DNA of 41,380 bases from positions 1 through 41,380 of the forward strand of contig CAIKHZ010000153.1 in the NCBI GenBank assembly GCA_903827375.1, written 5' to 3'. The translations under genes and the position numbers were made by a program. This document shows, one piece after another, positions 1-8,160 of the stretch (the first letter of the stretch is position 1; each line of letters opens with the position of its first letter). The notes under the pieces were generated by a model. The model made no database searches, was not told the DNA's origin, and was given only the letters and a program-made list of their open reading frames with translations. This DNA is from Akkermansiaceae bacterium. Lineage in GTDB: Bacteria; Verrucomicrobiota; Verrucomicrobiia; Verrucomicrobiales; Akkermansiaceae.

Positions 1-130
1 CAAAACCGCCGACGTCATCGCCCTGCCAGCAATGCAGTGAGATGGGAGTGGCGGCAAGCCGTTGCAGGGCGGCTTCGGTGTCCACGCCGAGGGCGGCGTA
101 GGTGTCTTGGGCAATGGTGTAGGCATTCAT
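1..130 (-). CDS. rhaA: L-rhamnose isomerase, N-terminal fragment (cut by window edge)
   Basis: The minus-strand frame starts with ATG at 130 and runs off the window after 43 residues. It contains [14 protein letters not shown], which matches the conserved N-terminal signature of L-rhamnose isomerase ([12 protein letters not shown]). The enzyme converts L-rhamnose to L-rhamnulose in the cytoplasm, the first step of rhamnose catabolism. It lies 30 nt downstream of rhaT on the same strand, so the two are probably co-transcribed as rhaT-rhaA. No strong Shine-Dalgarno is seen before the ATG. The identification rests on the short motif plus the neighbouring transporter; the rest of the enzyme cannot be checked here. 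Confidence 0.9.
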   Translation of the reverse strand, partial: MNAYTIAQDTYAALGVDTEAALQRLAATPISLHCWQGDDVGGF

Positions 131-160
131 AATAAGATCAATGATAGTTGAATTTCATCC

Positions 161-1768
161 TTATCTGCCGAGGTAGTTGCCATAACCAATCACCAGAGTG
201 GACATCACCAGCACGGCGAGGCCAAGGAACAGCAGACGTCTGGCCTTGGGACTCGAGCCCTTCCATTCGTGGAGGGCCAAGCCCCAGATGGAGCTGAAGA
301 TGATGATGGAGGCCATGTGCAGCGTCCAACTCGAGAATTTGTATTGGCCCATCTGGGTTTCGCCCATCGAGTAGAAGAAAAATTGGAAATACCAGGTGAT
401 CCCGGCCAGCGCCGAGAAGATATAGTTGCCGAGCAGCGGCACCGGTGTCTTATCGTGACGGCCATCGAACTTGGCACCCTTGCCGGCCGGCGCACCCTCA
501 CCACCGGCGGCCTCGGCATGATAGTGCGGCGACTGCTCGCCGGGCTTCGAACTGAAATACTGATAGCCGGTCTTGTTGCGCAAGTTGAGCAGGAGGCACC
601 AGATGAAGTTGGTGGTGAATCCACCCAACAAAACAATAATCAACACCGGCAACCCGGTCCACAGACTGTGCTTGGCATGGATGGCGATAAGATCCGCACC
701 GCTTTCCGACACCGCCAGCGCGGTTTCCTTTTCCGCCAGAGTGCTCATTTCCTGGACGATTTTGAGCTTCTTGGCATCTGCCGAAATAGCTGCTAGACGC
801 TTGGCATAAGCCGCCACTCGCACGCCGAGCGGCGAGGTATCGCCAGCTACTGCCGATGCCAGTGACTCAGCCTTGGTCTGAGCCTTCGGAAGATCAGCTT
901 GCAACTTGGACAACGTCGCATCGCCTGCGGCCACCTTGCCATCGTTCAACTCACCGATCTTGCGTTGGATCACATAGGGATCCTCGATGGCCTTCGTCAC
1001 ACCGGCTAGATTTTGGTCTTTCTCCGCCAGCATGTCCTTCAACGGACTCTCAGAAGCAAACATCGCCTTCACCTCATCGTCCGCCGGTTGATTCGCCCGC
1101 TGCACGATCTTGCCTTCCTTGGCCGCCGAATTAACCATGTCCACCTTGAGAGTGGTCTCGCGGATGAAGTCGCCGGCACTCAGACCGTAGGCGAAGCACG
1201 CACTCATGATGCCGGAAAAGGTGGCCACCAAAATGCCTTTTTTGAAATTGAACTCCTTGACGGTTTCGAGTTTGTCTTCCTCTGACATTTCGGCCTCCTT
1301 GGTGTGGCCGGCTATCGCGGTGATAATGATGCCCACAAGACAAACTCCCAGACCGGCCAGCACCCAGCGGCCATGCACCGGGTCAATCAGCTTGGAGGTG
1401 AACTCTCCCTTGTAGATGGGTGGAATGAGCATGCCGAACACCGTGCAATACCCGAGCGCCACCGCCATTCCCAGCGACATCCCAAGATATCGCATCGTCA
1501 GCCCGAAGGTCAGCCCGCCAAACCCCCACAACAGGCCGAACAGATAGGTATAGAACCAGACATGGCCCGGGGTTTCCTTGAGCACTGTGAGCACGTCGGT
1601 GGTGTTGAGAATGGCGAAAAACCACGGCGCAATGAGCCATGAAAAGAAGCCGCCGACGAGCCAGTAGGTTTCCCAGGACCAGCGTTTGACGCCCTTGTAA
1701 GGCACATAAAAACTGCCGGAGGCGAGGCCGCCGAGCCAATGAAAGAAGACACCAAGAATCGGATTCAT
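161..1768 (-). CDS. rhaT: L-rhamnose-proton symporter RhaT with a large soluble insertion
   Basis: A 535-residue polytopic membrane protein for rhamnose/H+ symport. The start is ATG at 1768 (MNPILGVFFHWLGGLASGSF), where the first membrane segment begins; a longer open frame upstream is not membrane-like. Residues 1-200 and 366-535 match RhaT in order, including the YVPYKGVKRWSWE region near residue 22, GGFTTNFIWCL near 382 and WYFQFFFYSMGETQMG near 459. Residues about 205-365 form a hydrophilic Ala/Lys/Glu-rich stretch between membrane segments that is absent from the E. coli protein (344 residues), and a second polar loop lies at 405-440. It is followed by rhaA and faces an AraC-family regulator, fitting a rhamnose operon. 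Function is confident; the insertion's role is unknown. Confidence 0.93.
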   Translation of the reverse strand: MNPILGVFFHWLGGLASGSFYVPYKGVKRWSWETYWLVGGFFSWLIAPWFFAILNTTDVLTVLKETPGHVWFYTYLFGLLWGFGGLTFGLTMRYLGMSLGMAVALGYCTVFGMLIPPIYKGEFTSKLIDPVHGRWVLAGLGVCLVGIIITAIAGHTKEAEMSEEDKLETVKEFNFKKGILVATFSGIMSACFAYGLSAGDFIRETTLKVDMVNSAAKEGKIVQRANQPADDEVKAMFASESPLKDMLAEKDQNLAGVTKAIEDPYVIQRKIGELNDGKVAAGDATLSKLQADLPKAQTKAESLASAVAGDTSPLGVRVAAYAKRLAAISADAKKLKIVQEMSTLAEKETALAVSESGADLIAIHAKHSLWTGLPVLIIVLLGGFTTNFIWCLLLNLRNKTGYQYFSSKPGEQSPHYHAEAAGGEGAPAGKGAKFDGRHDKTPVPLLGNYIFSALAGITWYFQFFFYSMGETQMGQYKFSSWTLHMASIIIFSSIWGLALHEWKGSSPKARRLLFLGLAVLVMSTLVIGYGNYLGR

Positions 1769-1971
1769 GAAAATCGAGTTGTGTGGGTTGGTATTGGATT
1801 GGGGCTTTGCGCCTGGCCCCGCCGCGACCTCGCGGACGTCTCCATGCGCAGATACCTGAACTTGTTGTAGCCAGTGAGCGGGCATTTGGCTACTTTTGCT
1901 TTGCCAAAGTTTGCGACAAGCCTCCCCCATTGCCACAGCAACTATTAGCTGATCTACCCCCGACAAGCCCC
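1769..1971. promoter_or_regulatory. Divergent control region between rhaT and the AraC-family gene
   Basis: This 203-bp gap separates two divergently transcribed genes, so both promoters must lie here or just outside. It holds an inverted repeat TTTGGC (1885-1890) / GCCAAA (1903-1908) and three TTTGC-type words at about 1895-1914, which could be half-sites for the AraC-type protein. No clear -10/-35 pair stands out. The operator role is an inference from gene arrangement. Confidence 0.3.
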
Positions 1972-2886
1972 ATGCCAACCCAAATTTTGCGTCAAGCGCC
2001 CCGCAATTTTGCCCGCTACCTGCCGATTGACGACGCGTTGTTTGCCAGTCCGGTGTTCCTGACGAGTGCCGGGCGCACCACGATTGCGCCGGGTGCCGCC
2101 TATCCGCCACCGGGACACCCCGATCTCTACCAATTTGAGTGGCGCGAGGGCCGCGTTCTGCCCGAGTTCTCGCTGCTATGGTTGGAGGCCGGCCACGGCA
2201 TCTGGGAAACCCAGCGCGGCGCATTCCCAATCCGCGCCGGCCAGGTCGGCCAGGTGCTCTCCGGCCAGTGGCACCGCTATCGGCCGGATCCGGCCAGCGG
2301 ATGGACCGAGTGCTGGGTCCAATTCAATGGCCGCCTCGCCCACGAACTGGAAGCCGGCGGGCATTTCTCCAGCGCCAACCCGGTCTCCACTCCCGGCCAT
2401 CCGCGGCTCTTCGCCCGGGAATTTCTGGCATTCCTGCGCGACATCGCCGCCGCGGATTTCACCAACAGCACCGCCCAAGGTCTGCGCCTGCTTGGCTTGT
2501 TGGGCGCACTCAATGATCCCGCCCAAGCCGCCACCACCACCACCACCACCCCGCGAAACCTGATAGAAAGAGCCCGCCAACACATCTGGAGCCACAGCCA
2601 CCGCCAATTGAACGTCAGCGAGGTGGCTGAGCACCTCCACGTGAGCCGCCGCACCCTGGAGCGTGCCTTCAGCGTCGCCTGCCTGCCCGGCGTCTTGGAC
2701 GAAATCACCCGCTGCCGCCTCAACCGCGCCGAGCGCCTGTTGCGCGAAACCCACCTGCCGGTCCAGCACATCGTCAGTCTGGCGGGCTTCGGCACCGCCG
2801 AGCAAATGCGTCTGCACTTTCACGCCCGTCACCGTCTCAGCCCGGCCCAGTACCGCAAGAGCCCACCCACAGGTTTGAATGACTGA
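1972..2886 (+). CDS. AraC-family transcriptional regulator, probably of rhamnose genes
   Basis: A 304-residue regulator. The ATG at 1972 was chosen because the frame upstream to 1783 overlaps the control region and has no domain character. Residues 1-180 fit an AraC-type sugar-sensing cupin domain; residues about 205-300 carry the double helix-turn-helix, with LNVSEVAEHLHVSRRTLERA as the first and HIVSLAGFGTAEQMRLHFH followed by the hallmark LSPAQYRK as the second. A run of six Thr (residues 188-193, ACC repeats at 2533-2550) forms the linker. It is divergent from rhaT-rhaA, so control of rhamnose use is the likeliest role. The ligand is inferred from context only. Confidence 0.88.
   Translation: MPTQILRQAPRNFARYLPIDDALFASPVFLTSAGRTTIAPGAAYPPPGHPDLYQFEWREGRVLPEFSLLWLEAGHGIWETQRGAFPIRAGQVGQVLSGQWHRYRPDPASGWTECWVQFNGRLAHELEAGGHFSSANPVSTPGHPRLFAREFLAFLRDIAAADFTNSTAQGLRLLGLLGALNDPAQAATTTTTTPRNLIERARQHIWSHSHRQLNVSEVAEHLHVSRRTLERAFSVACLPGVLDEITRCRLNRAERLLRETHLPVQHIVSLAGFGTAEQMRLHFHARHRLSPAQYRKSPPTGLND
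2531..2550 (+). repeat. ACC trinucleotide repeat inside the AraC-family gene
   Basis: Six perfect ACC codons encode a Thr run between the sensor and DNA-binding domains. Slippage by whole units would keep the frame and only alter linker length. Confidence 0.8.
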
Positions 2887-2918
2887 CGACAAACACGCCC
2901 TACCACACAAGGACGCGG

Positions 2919-2958
2919 TCTGTCTTCCGTCTTGGAGCGACAGCGATTTTCTGTCTTC
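2919..2958 (-). repeat. Paired GAAGACAGA repeats next to the truncated Avd-like gene
   Basis: On the minus strand the 9-mer GAAGACAGA occurs at 2950-2958 and again at 2919-2927, 31 bp apart. The first copy directly follows the TAA stop (2959-2961) of the Avd-like frame, so the reading frame of that gene ends at the repeat boundary. This suggests a recombination or insertion junction. Confidence 0.55.
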
Positions 2959-3204
2959 TTACACCCGCAGCACCCAGCGCGTCATTTCGATGCCTTCATT
3001 CGCTTTGATAAGCAACTCTGTCTTGTCCCGTGCATAGCTGGCCTTCACCAGAGTTTCGAGCGCGTCCATCACATGATTGGACAGCCGCTGGCCCAGAATG
3101 AAACGCTGCCTTTTGGGAAAACCCTCCACACGCTCGAGAACCCATTTGGCATACGCATACCATTTTACCAGAACCATGGGCGCGTCTGATCCCGGTGGCT
3201 TCAT
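2959..3204 (-). pseudogene. Truncated Avd-like four-helix-bundle protein
   Basis: The minus-strand frame from ATG 3204 gives 81 residues. From residue 10 on (MVLVKWYAYAKWVLERVEGF, then FPKRQRFILGQRL and RDKTELLIKANEGIEMTRWV) it matches the Avd/23S-IVP-like four-helix-bundle family, known as accessory proteins of diversity-generating retroelements and as stand-alone genes. Family members normally continue for about 35 more residues forming the last helix (LAxDxxLLxxxQYE...GxMLGGW); this one stops at WVLRV followed by TAA, right at a GAAGACAGA repeat. No reverse transcriptase or template repeat is present. It is most likely a decayed gene. An upstream in-frame extension to 3291 is open but unlike the family. 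Confidence 0.7.
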
Positions 3205-3300
3205 TTTTTCAGAAAAAAATCGACCACCTGCGGCGATCCCCGAAGATACAGTCCCTCCCCGAAGAAAAAGGACAAAGAAATAAAGAGTCAAAGGGGAGAA

Positions 3301-3376
3301 TCAACGTTTCCGGCGGACCACCAACACTCCGCTAGCGAGAATTGCCAGCATCACTGTCGTTGGTTTGTTCAGGCAG
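3301..3376 (-). pseudogene. Relic of a PEP-CTERM sorting tail
   Basis: On the minus strand, codons ending at 3301 read KPTTVMLAILASGVLVVRRKR followed by TGA: a short hydrophobic helix followed by a basic end, as in PEP-CTERM exosortase substrates. Just upstream the DNA reads CTG CCT GAA, then CAAA (3364-3367), then CCA ACG ACA. Removing those four bases restores LPEPTTVMLAILASG, a canonical PEP motif. No open coding sequence for the rest of such a protein precedes it, since the lnt stop codon is at 3377-3379. This appears to be the 3' remnant of a lost surface-protein gene. The 4-nt insertion reading is an inference. Confidence 0.5.
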
Positions 3377-4753
3377 TTAAGGTTCGAACTTATGCTGAGG
3401 TGGTGGGTTGAGGGCATTGGATTTTCGCAAGGCGAAAGGGGTGGTGATGAGGGCGAGGGCGCAGACGGCCCAGGGGAAGAGCCAGCCGGCGCGAGTGAAG
3501 AAAGTGGTGTCGCTGCGGAGGAAGAGGGTGGTTTCGAGCCATCCGTCCTTGAGCATGGGGAGTTGGGCGATTCGATTGCCGTGAGGGTCGATGAGTTGGG
3601 TGAGGCCGGAGGTGGCGCAGACGAGCATCCAGCGGTTATTTTCGAGTGCGCGGTGGCGGAAGATTTCGGCATGTTGGAGGTGCTGGCGAGCGGGCCAGCG
3701 GGCGGCATCCATGCTGGGCACGGCGAACGCCTCGGCACCGGCGGCGGTCATGCGGCGGACGCACTCGGTGAAATCGCAATCAAAGCAGATGGGGGTGCCG
3801 ATTTTTCCGAAGCGGGTGGTGGCGGGCAGGGCGAGGCGGCCCTTGACGCCGTCGCTCATGAAGGGCACGGGGTGATTTTTGTAATGGCTGCCGACAATCC
3901 CTGAGGCGTCGAGGGTGAGGGCTTGGTTGTAGTGGGAATCGCCGCCAAGGTCCTTTTCGGTGCCAAAAATGAGTGTCGCGTCTCGCTCACGGGCAAGGTT
4001 GAAGGCCATTCCAAAGGCTTTGGGATTGCTCTGAATGTCAAAACTCGCCGCGTATTCCGGCCACAGGATGATGCCCTTGGAAAATGGCCGGACTACGGTC
4101 ATTTCATGGTAGGCATAGAAATCACAACTTTCACTTTGTACCGCGAGGGCAGGAATGGGCGGCGTGGTTTCGGTCACCTGCGGTGGACGAAAGCATCCCA
4201 AGGCGAGCAGGGCCAAGGTCAAAGCGGCCCCGCCAAAGGCTTGGAATTTTCGCCCGGAGACCAGCAAGCCACCTGCTAACAACACCAAGAAACCGGCCCC
4301 GTACACGCCGATCCATGGTGAGAGCCAAGTTGGGCCGAGGCCGAGTCCATTCGTCTGCCAGGGGAAGCGCAGCCAGAATAACTCAGAGCGCACAAACTCC
4401 ACCGCAGAGGCCACCAGCGCCGCATAAACCGCCAACCACGAGGCCCGTGAATGCCTTGCCGACACTTCGCCAATAATGCCCCCAATCAACCAACTGAACA
4501 GCGCCAGAATCAACCACAGGCCCCACGCGGCTTGCTGGAAAATACTGTCCATCCACGACAAGCCCACTCCGTAGAAAACGATCCCCTGAACCAAGCCCAG
4601 ATACCTGCCATGGCGCCACCCCGCTCCGCGCAAGGCCACCAGCCACAGCGGCCATGCCAGCAGAATCAATGGCCACCATCCCAGTGGCAAAAACGCCGCC
4701 GCCCCCACCAGACCGGACACCACCACCAGCATGTATCGCACCCGTATTGTCAT
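3377..4753 (-). CDS. lnt: Apolipoprotein N-acyltransferase
   Basis: A 458-residue inner-membrane enzyme that adds the third acyl chain to the N-terminal cysteine of lipoproteins. The start is ATG 4753, placing a membrane segment near residue 8; ATG 4777 is a possible alternative. Residues 1-190 hold several membrane segments, and residues 200-415 form the carbon-nitrogen hydrolase domain. The catalytic triad is visible as Glu233 (ILWPEYAA), Lys292 (SHYKNHPVPF) and Cys323 (GTPICFDCDF). A last membrane segment lies near 420-440. It is somewhat shorter than the E. coli enzyme (512 residues). It follows tkt on the same strand after a 166-bp gap. A PEP-CTERM relic begins immediately after its stop codon. 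Confidence 0.92.
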   Translation of the reverse strand: MTIRVRYMLVVVSGLVGAAAFLPLGWWPLILLAWPLWLVALRGAGWRHGRYLGLVQGIVFYGVGLSWMDSIFQQAAWGLWLILALFSWLIGGIIGEVSARHSRASWLAVYAALVASAVEFVRSELFWLRFPWQTNGLGLGPTWLSPWIGVYGAGFLVLLAGGLLVSGRKFQAFGGAALTLALLALGCFRPPQVTETTPPIPALAVQSESCDFYAYHEMTVVRPFSKGIILWPEYAASFDIQSNPKAFGMAFNLARERDATLIFGTEKDLGGDSHYNQALTLDASGIVGSHYKNHPVPFMSDGVKGRLALPATTRFGKIGTPICFDCDFTECVRRMTAAGAEAFAVPSMDAARWPARQHLQHAEIFRHRALENNRWMLVCATSGLTQLIDPHGNRIAQLPMLKDGWLETTLFLRSDTTFFTRAGWLFPWAVCALALITTPFALRKSNALNPPPQHKFEP

Positions 4754-4823
4754 GGTCCGAGCCTGTCCGGATTTCATCCCACCGGCAAGCGCATTCCCGC
4801 TCCCGAGGAACATGCCCCGGGAA

Positions 4824-4843
4824 CGCCGAGCCCCAGCTCGGCG
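4824..4843. repeat. GC-rich hairpin between tkt and lnt
   Basis: CGCCGAGC (4824-4831) and GCTCGGCG (4836-4843) form a perfect 8-bp stem with a CCCA loop in the 166-bp gap between tkt and lnt. There is no T-run on either side, so a classical terminator is not supported. It may attenuate or separate the two transcripts. Confidence 0.35.
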
Positions 4844-4919
4844 AGAACCCGCTTTACAGGCCAAAGTTTCTCAATTTTCCACATCCTCAGCCAGTGCCGG
4901 GTTCTGGTGCAGATAAGAT

Positions 4920-6905
4920 TCATCCCAGCTCCCGCACTGCGGCGATGACATGCTGCGGGGTCATTCCCAGCGCCTCCATCACCAGATGGGCCGGAGCACT
5001 GATGCCGAAACGGTCAATGCCTAACACCTTGCCGGCGCTGCCGACGTATTTCCACCACAAGCCACTCACGCCAGCCTCGATGGCGACGCGCTTGGTGCAG
5101 GCATGCGGCAAAATGCTTTCGCGATACTCGGCGCTCTGGCGGTCGAAGCGCTCGAAGCAGGGCATGGACACGACGCGCACGCCGCTGCCGAGTTGAGCGG
5201 CGGCGGCCAGCGCATGTTGTAGCTCGGAGCCGCAGCTCAGCAGGATGGCAGTGAGCGGGGAGGTTTCCCGGCGGACGATGTAGCCGCCGCGCAGCACGCC
5301 ATCGCGGCGCACCTCGACCGAAAGTTCGTTCATCAGGGGCAGCGTCTGACGGGTCAGAATCAGGGCTGTTGGAGCGTTAGATCGATGCATGGCCACGATC
5401 CATGCACCGGCGGTTTCCTCGGCATCGGCGGGGCGGATGACATCGAGGTTAGGGATGACGCGCAGGCCGCTAACAGTTTCAACTGGTTGATGAGTGGGGC
5501 CGTCTTCGCCGACGCCCACGGAGTCGTGTGTAAAGATATAAGTGACGGGCAGGCCGGCGAGAGCCGCGAGGCGGATGGCACCACGCAGGTAATCAGCGAA
5601 CACCAGGAAAGTGGCGCAGCTTGGGCGGAACAAGCCGTCGTAGGCGATGCCGTTGCAGATGGCACCCATGGCATGTTCGCGGATGCCGAACCAAATGTTG
5701 CGCCCGCAGCGGTTCTGCCGGGAGAAATCCCCGCCACCTGCGATGTAGTTCTTGGTGGAGCCGTACAGGTCGGCACTTCCAGTTAGAAAATAGGGCATGG
5801 CCTTGGCCACTGCGTTGATGACCACTCCGCCGGCTGCACGGGTTGCATCCTTGTAATCGGCGGCAAATGCCGGGATGAGCTCGCTCAGATCGCTCGGCAC
5901 GGCTTGTCCTATGGCATGGGAGAGTTCCTCTGCGAGCTCCGGATTGGCCTCGGCCCAAGCATCAAAGGTCGCCTGCCAGACACCGAATTGTTCGAGTAGC
6001 GCCACTTTTCGGGCTGCAAAAAACTCCAGCACTTCGGGCGAGACATAGAACAAATCATTCGGCGGCAAACCAAGACCGGCACGTGCCGATGTGCTGAACT
6101 TGGCTCCCCCTTCGCCATGACCTTTTGAAGTGCCTGCCACCTCTGAAATTCCCTTGGCAATGACGGTTTTGGCAATAATTACCTTGGGCCGCCCGTTGTC
6201 ATCAGCCTTGGCCTTTTCCAGTGCCACCGCCAGCACTGCCAGATCGTGACCGTCCACCGTCACTGCATCCCAACCCTGCGAAATAAAAAACGCCTCGGCA
6301 TCCTCACTCTGCGTCACCACCGCCATCGCATCTAACGTCACATCGTTGGAATCATAGACTAATATCAAATTGTCCAGCCCCTGGTGGCCGGCAAAGGCAA
6401 TCGCCTCACGCGCCACCCCTTCCTGCAGGCAACCATCGCCGAACAATGAAACCACGTGGTGATCGAAAATCGCGTGTGCCGACGTGTTGAAACGGGCTGC
6501 TGCACGTTTGCCTGAGAGCGCGTAGCCAACCGCATTGCCCACACCCTGACCGAGTGGACCGGTCGTCGCCTCCACCCCAGGCGTCTCACGAAATTCCGGA
6601 TGACCCGGCGTGATCGAATGCATCTGACGGAAATTTTTCACATCCTCGCGCGACACCGCGTAACCGGCCAGATGCAGCCAGCCATATAAAAACATCGAGC
6701 CATGCCCTGCCGAGAGGATGAATCGGTCGCGATTGAGCCACTTGGGCACATCCGGATTGAAGCACAGCACCTGGCCAAAAAGCACCGCCCCGATTTCCGC
6801 ACTGCCCAGCGGCAGCCCGAGATGGCCGGAAGAACAGGCATGAATGGCATCAATGGCGAGACCTCGGGCCTCGTTGGCGGCTTGAGCAAGCAGGGGGGTA
6901 TTCAT
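4920..6905 (-). CDS. tkt: Transketolase
   Basis: A 661-residue thiamine-diphosphate enzyme of the pentose phosphate pathway that transfers two-carbon ketol units between sugar phosphates. ATG 6905 was chosen over a GTG eight codons upstream because family similarity begins at [12 protein letters not shown]. Visible signatures are [14 protein letters not shown], the [12 protein letters not shown] segment, [14 protein letters not shown], the ThDP/Mg motif starting GDGCLQEGV and ending with YDSND, then the pyrimidine-binding domain with [16 protein letters not shown] and [17 protein letters not shown]. Length and motif order are those of a complete enzyme. It probably heads the transcript that continues toward lnt, although the gap with a hairpin makes coupling uncertain. 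Confidence 0.96.
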   Translation of the reverse strand: MNTPLLAQAANEARGLAIDAIHACSSGHLGLPLGSAEIGAVLFGQVLCFNPDVPKWLNRDRFILSAGHGSMFLYGWLHLAGYAVSREDVKNFRQMHSITPGHPEFRETPGVEATTGPLGQGVGNAVGYALSGKRAAARFNTSAHAIFDHHVVSLFGDGCLQEGVAREAIAFAGHQGLDNLILVYDSNDVTLDAMAVVTQSEDAEAFFISQGWDAVTVDGHDLAVLAVALEKAKADDNGRPKVIIAKTVIAKGISEVAGTSKGHGEGGAKFSTSARAGLGLPPNDLFYVSPEVLEFFAARKVALLEQFGVWQATFDAWAEANPELAEELSHAIGQAVPSDLSELIPAFAADYKDATRAAGGVVINAVAKAMPYFLTGSADLYGSTKNYIAGGGDFSRQNRCGRNIWFGIREHAMGAICNGIAYDGLFRPSCATFLVFADYLRGAIRLAALAGLPVTYIFTHDSVGVGEDGPTHQPVETVSGLRVIPNLDVIRPADAEETAGAWIVAMHRSNAPTALILTRQTLPLMNELSVEVRRDGVLRGGYIVRRETSPLTAILLSCGSELQHALAAAAQLGSGVRVVSMPCFERFDRQSAEYRESILPHACTKRVAIEAGVSGLWWKYVGSAGKVLGIDRFGISAPAHLVMEALGMTPQHVIAAVRELG

Positions 6906-7112
6906 AAATTGTGGAAAATATTGCTGCACCGCAGACGGCTGCGCGAGTGCAAGACAGCGCCCACCCTAAAATCTCCAGCCCGCTTGACAAGCCGTGATTT
7001 AGCAAATCTTGGCCCGTTCAAGCATCCACCGAATCCCACTTGAATTTTTTTGCACAATTCCCTTGCCAAGAGCCCGCTCATCCGCTTTCTTTCCGCCCGC
7101 ACCGCGACCAAC

Positions 7113-7187
7113 GACCCGTTCGTCTATCGGTTAGGACTCCAGATTTTCATTCTGGCAAGAAGGGTTCGACTCCCTTACGGGTCGCCA
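7113..7187 (+). tRNA. tRNA-Glu (anticodon TTC), CCA encoded
   Basis: The sequence folds as a cloverleaf. The acceptor stem is GACCCGT (7113-7119) with ACGGGTC (7177-7183). The D-arm contains GGTTAGGA. The anticodon stem CCAGA/TCTGG encloses the loop TTTTCAT, which gives anticodon TTC. The T-arm is AGGGTTCGACTCCCT. Discriminator G is followed by an encoded CCA (7185-7187). A strong terminator follows 11 nt downstream, so it is likely transcribed alone. Confidence 0.97.
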
Positions 7188-7197
7188 TGTGCTAACG

Positions 7198-7227
7198 AAA
7201 AACCTCCGCCACCCACGGAGGTTTTTT
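7198..7227 (+). terminator. Rho-independent terminator after tRNA-Glu
   Basis: An 11-bp stem AAAAACCTCCG (7198-7208) / CGGAGGTTTTT (7216-7226) with a 7-nt loop ends in a T-run (7222-7227). It lies directly after the tRNA, ahead of panB. Confidence 0.9.
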
Positions 7228-7319
7228 GTTGCCCGCAGGCGGCATGGCGCACAAATCATCGGCGAGCGGATTTGCGGGTGGCCGGGGCCGGATTTTAGCG
7301 CTAGGTTCGGCGCGCCACC

Positions 7320-8087
7320 GTGACCGCCACCGACAAAGCCGAAGCCCTGCGCCGCCGCAAAGGCGGCCGCCCAATAGCCGCCCTCACCGCCTACGATTAC
7401 CCCACCGCACGCCTGCTTGATGAGGCGGGAGTTGACGTACTGCTGGTGGGAGATTCGTTAGGAATGGTGGTGCTTGGGATGCCGGATACCACCCAAGTGA
7501 CCCTTGAACAGATGCTGCACCACATTGCGGCGGTGGCCCGGGCTGAGCCGCGGGCCTTGGTGCTGGGGGATTTGCCGATCCACACGTATGACACACCAGC
7601 GCAGGCACTGGCCACGGCGCGCTCTCTGGTGGCCGCTGGTGCCGAGGCGGTGAAGCTCGAAGGTGGCTCCCGCCAAGCGGCACAAGTCCGTGCTATCACC
7701 GCAGCGGGAATTCCGGTCATTGGCCACCTTGGCATGTTGCCGCAAAGTGTGATCGAGGAAGGTGGATACCACAAAACCGGCAAGACCCCCGACCAAGCGG
7801 CGGAACTCCTCGCCGACGCGGAGGCGCTGGTGGCCGCCGGTGTCTGCGCCATCGTGCTGGAATCCGTGATGGCTGCAACCGCCCGCCTCATCACCCGGCA
7901 AATTCCCGTGCCAACCATCGGCATCGGCAGTGGCGAAGATTGCTGCGATGGCGAAGTGGCTGTGGTAACTGATCTGCTCGGCTCGTTCCCGTGGTTTGTG
8001 CCGCCCTTTGCGCGGCCCGAGGCAAAGGTCGCGGACGTCATCCGCGCCGCCGTCGCCAAATACCTGGCACGCGTGACGAACCGCTGA
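7320..8087 (+). CDS. panB: 3-methyl-2-oxobutanoate (ketopantoate) hydroxymethyltransferase
   Basis: A 255-residue TIM-barrel enzyme that makes ketopantoate from 2-oxoisovalerate and methylene-tetrahydrofolate, the committed step of pantothenate synthesis. It starts at GTG 7320 (MTATDKAEALRRRKGG). Conserved metal and catalytic residues fall at the usual family positions: Asp45 (LVGDSLGM), Asp84 (GDLPIHTY), Glu114 with Lys112 (VKLEGG), and Glu181 (VLESV). The IGHLGMLPQSV and PTIGIGSG segments are also present. It follows the tRNA terminator and precedes a sensor kinase by 73 nt. panD lies separately at 14.2 kb. Confidence 0.96.
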   Translation: MTATDKAEALRRRKGGRPIAALTAYDYPTARLLDEAGVDVLLVGDSLGMVVLGMPDTTQVTLEQMLHHIAAVARAEPRALVLGDLPIHTYDTPAQALATARSLVAAGAEAVKLEGGSRQAAQVRAITAAGIPVIGHLGMLPQSVIEEGGYHKTGKTPDQAAELLADAEALVAAGVCAIVLESVMAATARLITRQIPVPTIGIGSGEDCCDGEVAVVTDLLGSFPWFVPPFARPEAKVADVIRAAVAKYLARVTNR

Positions 8088-8160
8088 ATCGCCGCCGCCC
8101 CCTTTCATCATTCCGGGGTGGACGTTCCGACAATTTTTTTCCAAGGTCTCGCAGGCATCC

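Noticed and set aside
2176..2910. Minus-strand 244-codon ORF opposite the AraC-family gene
   Set aside because: It lies antisense to a clear AraC regulator and its Gly/Ala/Val-rich product has the look of a GC-rich shadow frame.
2959..3291. A complete diversity-generating retroelement around the Avd-like gene
   Set aside because: No reverse transcriptase, no template/variable repeat pair and no C-type-lectin target gene is present in the window; the Avd-like frame itself is truncated.
6984..7012. TTGACA at 6984 as a promoter for tRNA-Glu
   Set aside because: No acceptable -10 element lies 16-18 bp downstream, so the match is probably chance.
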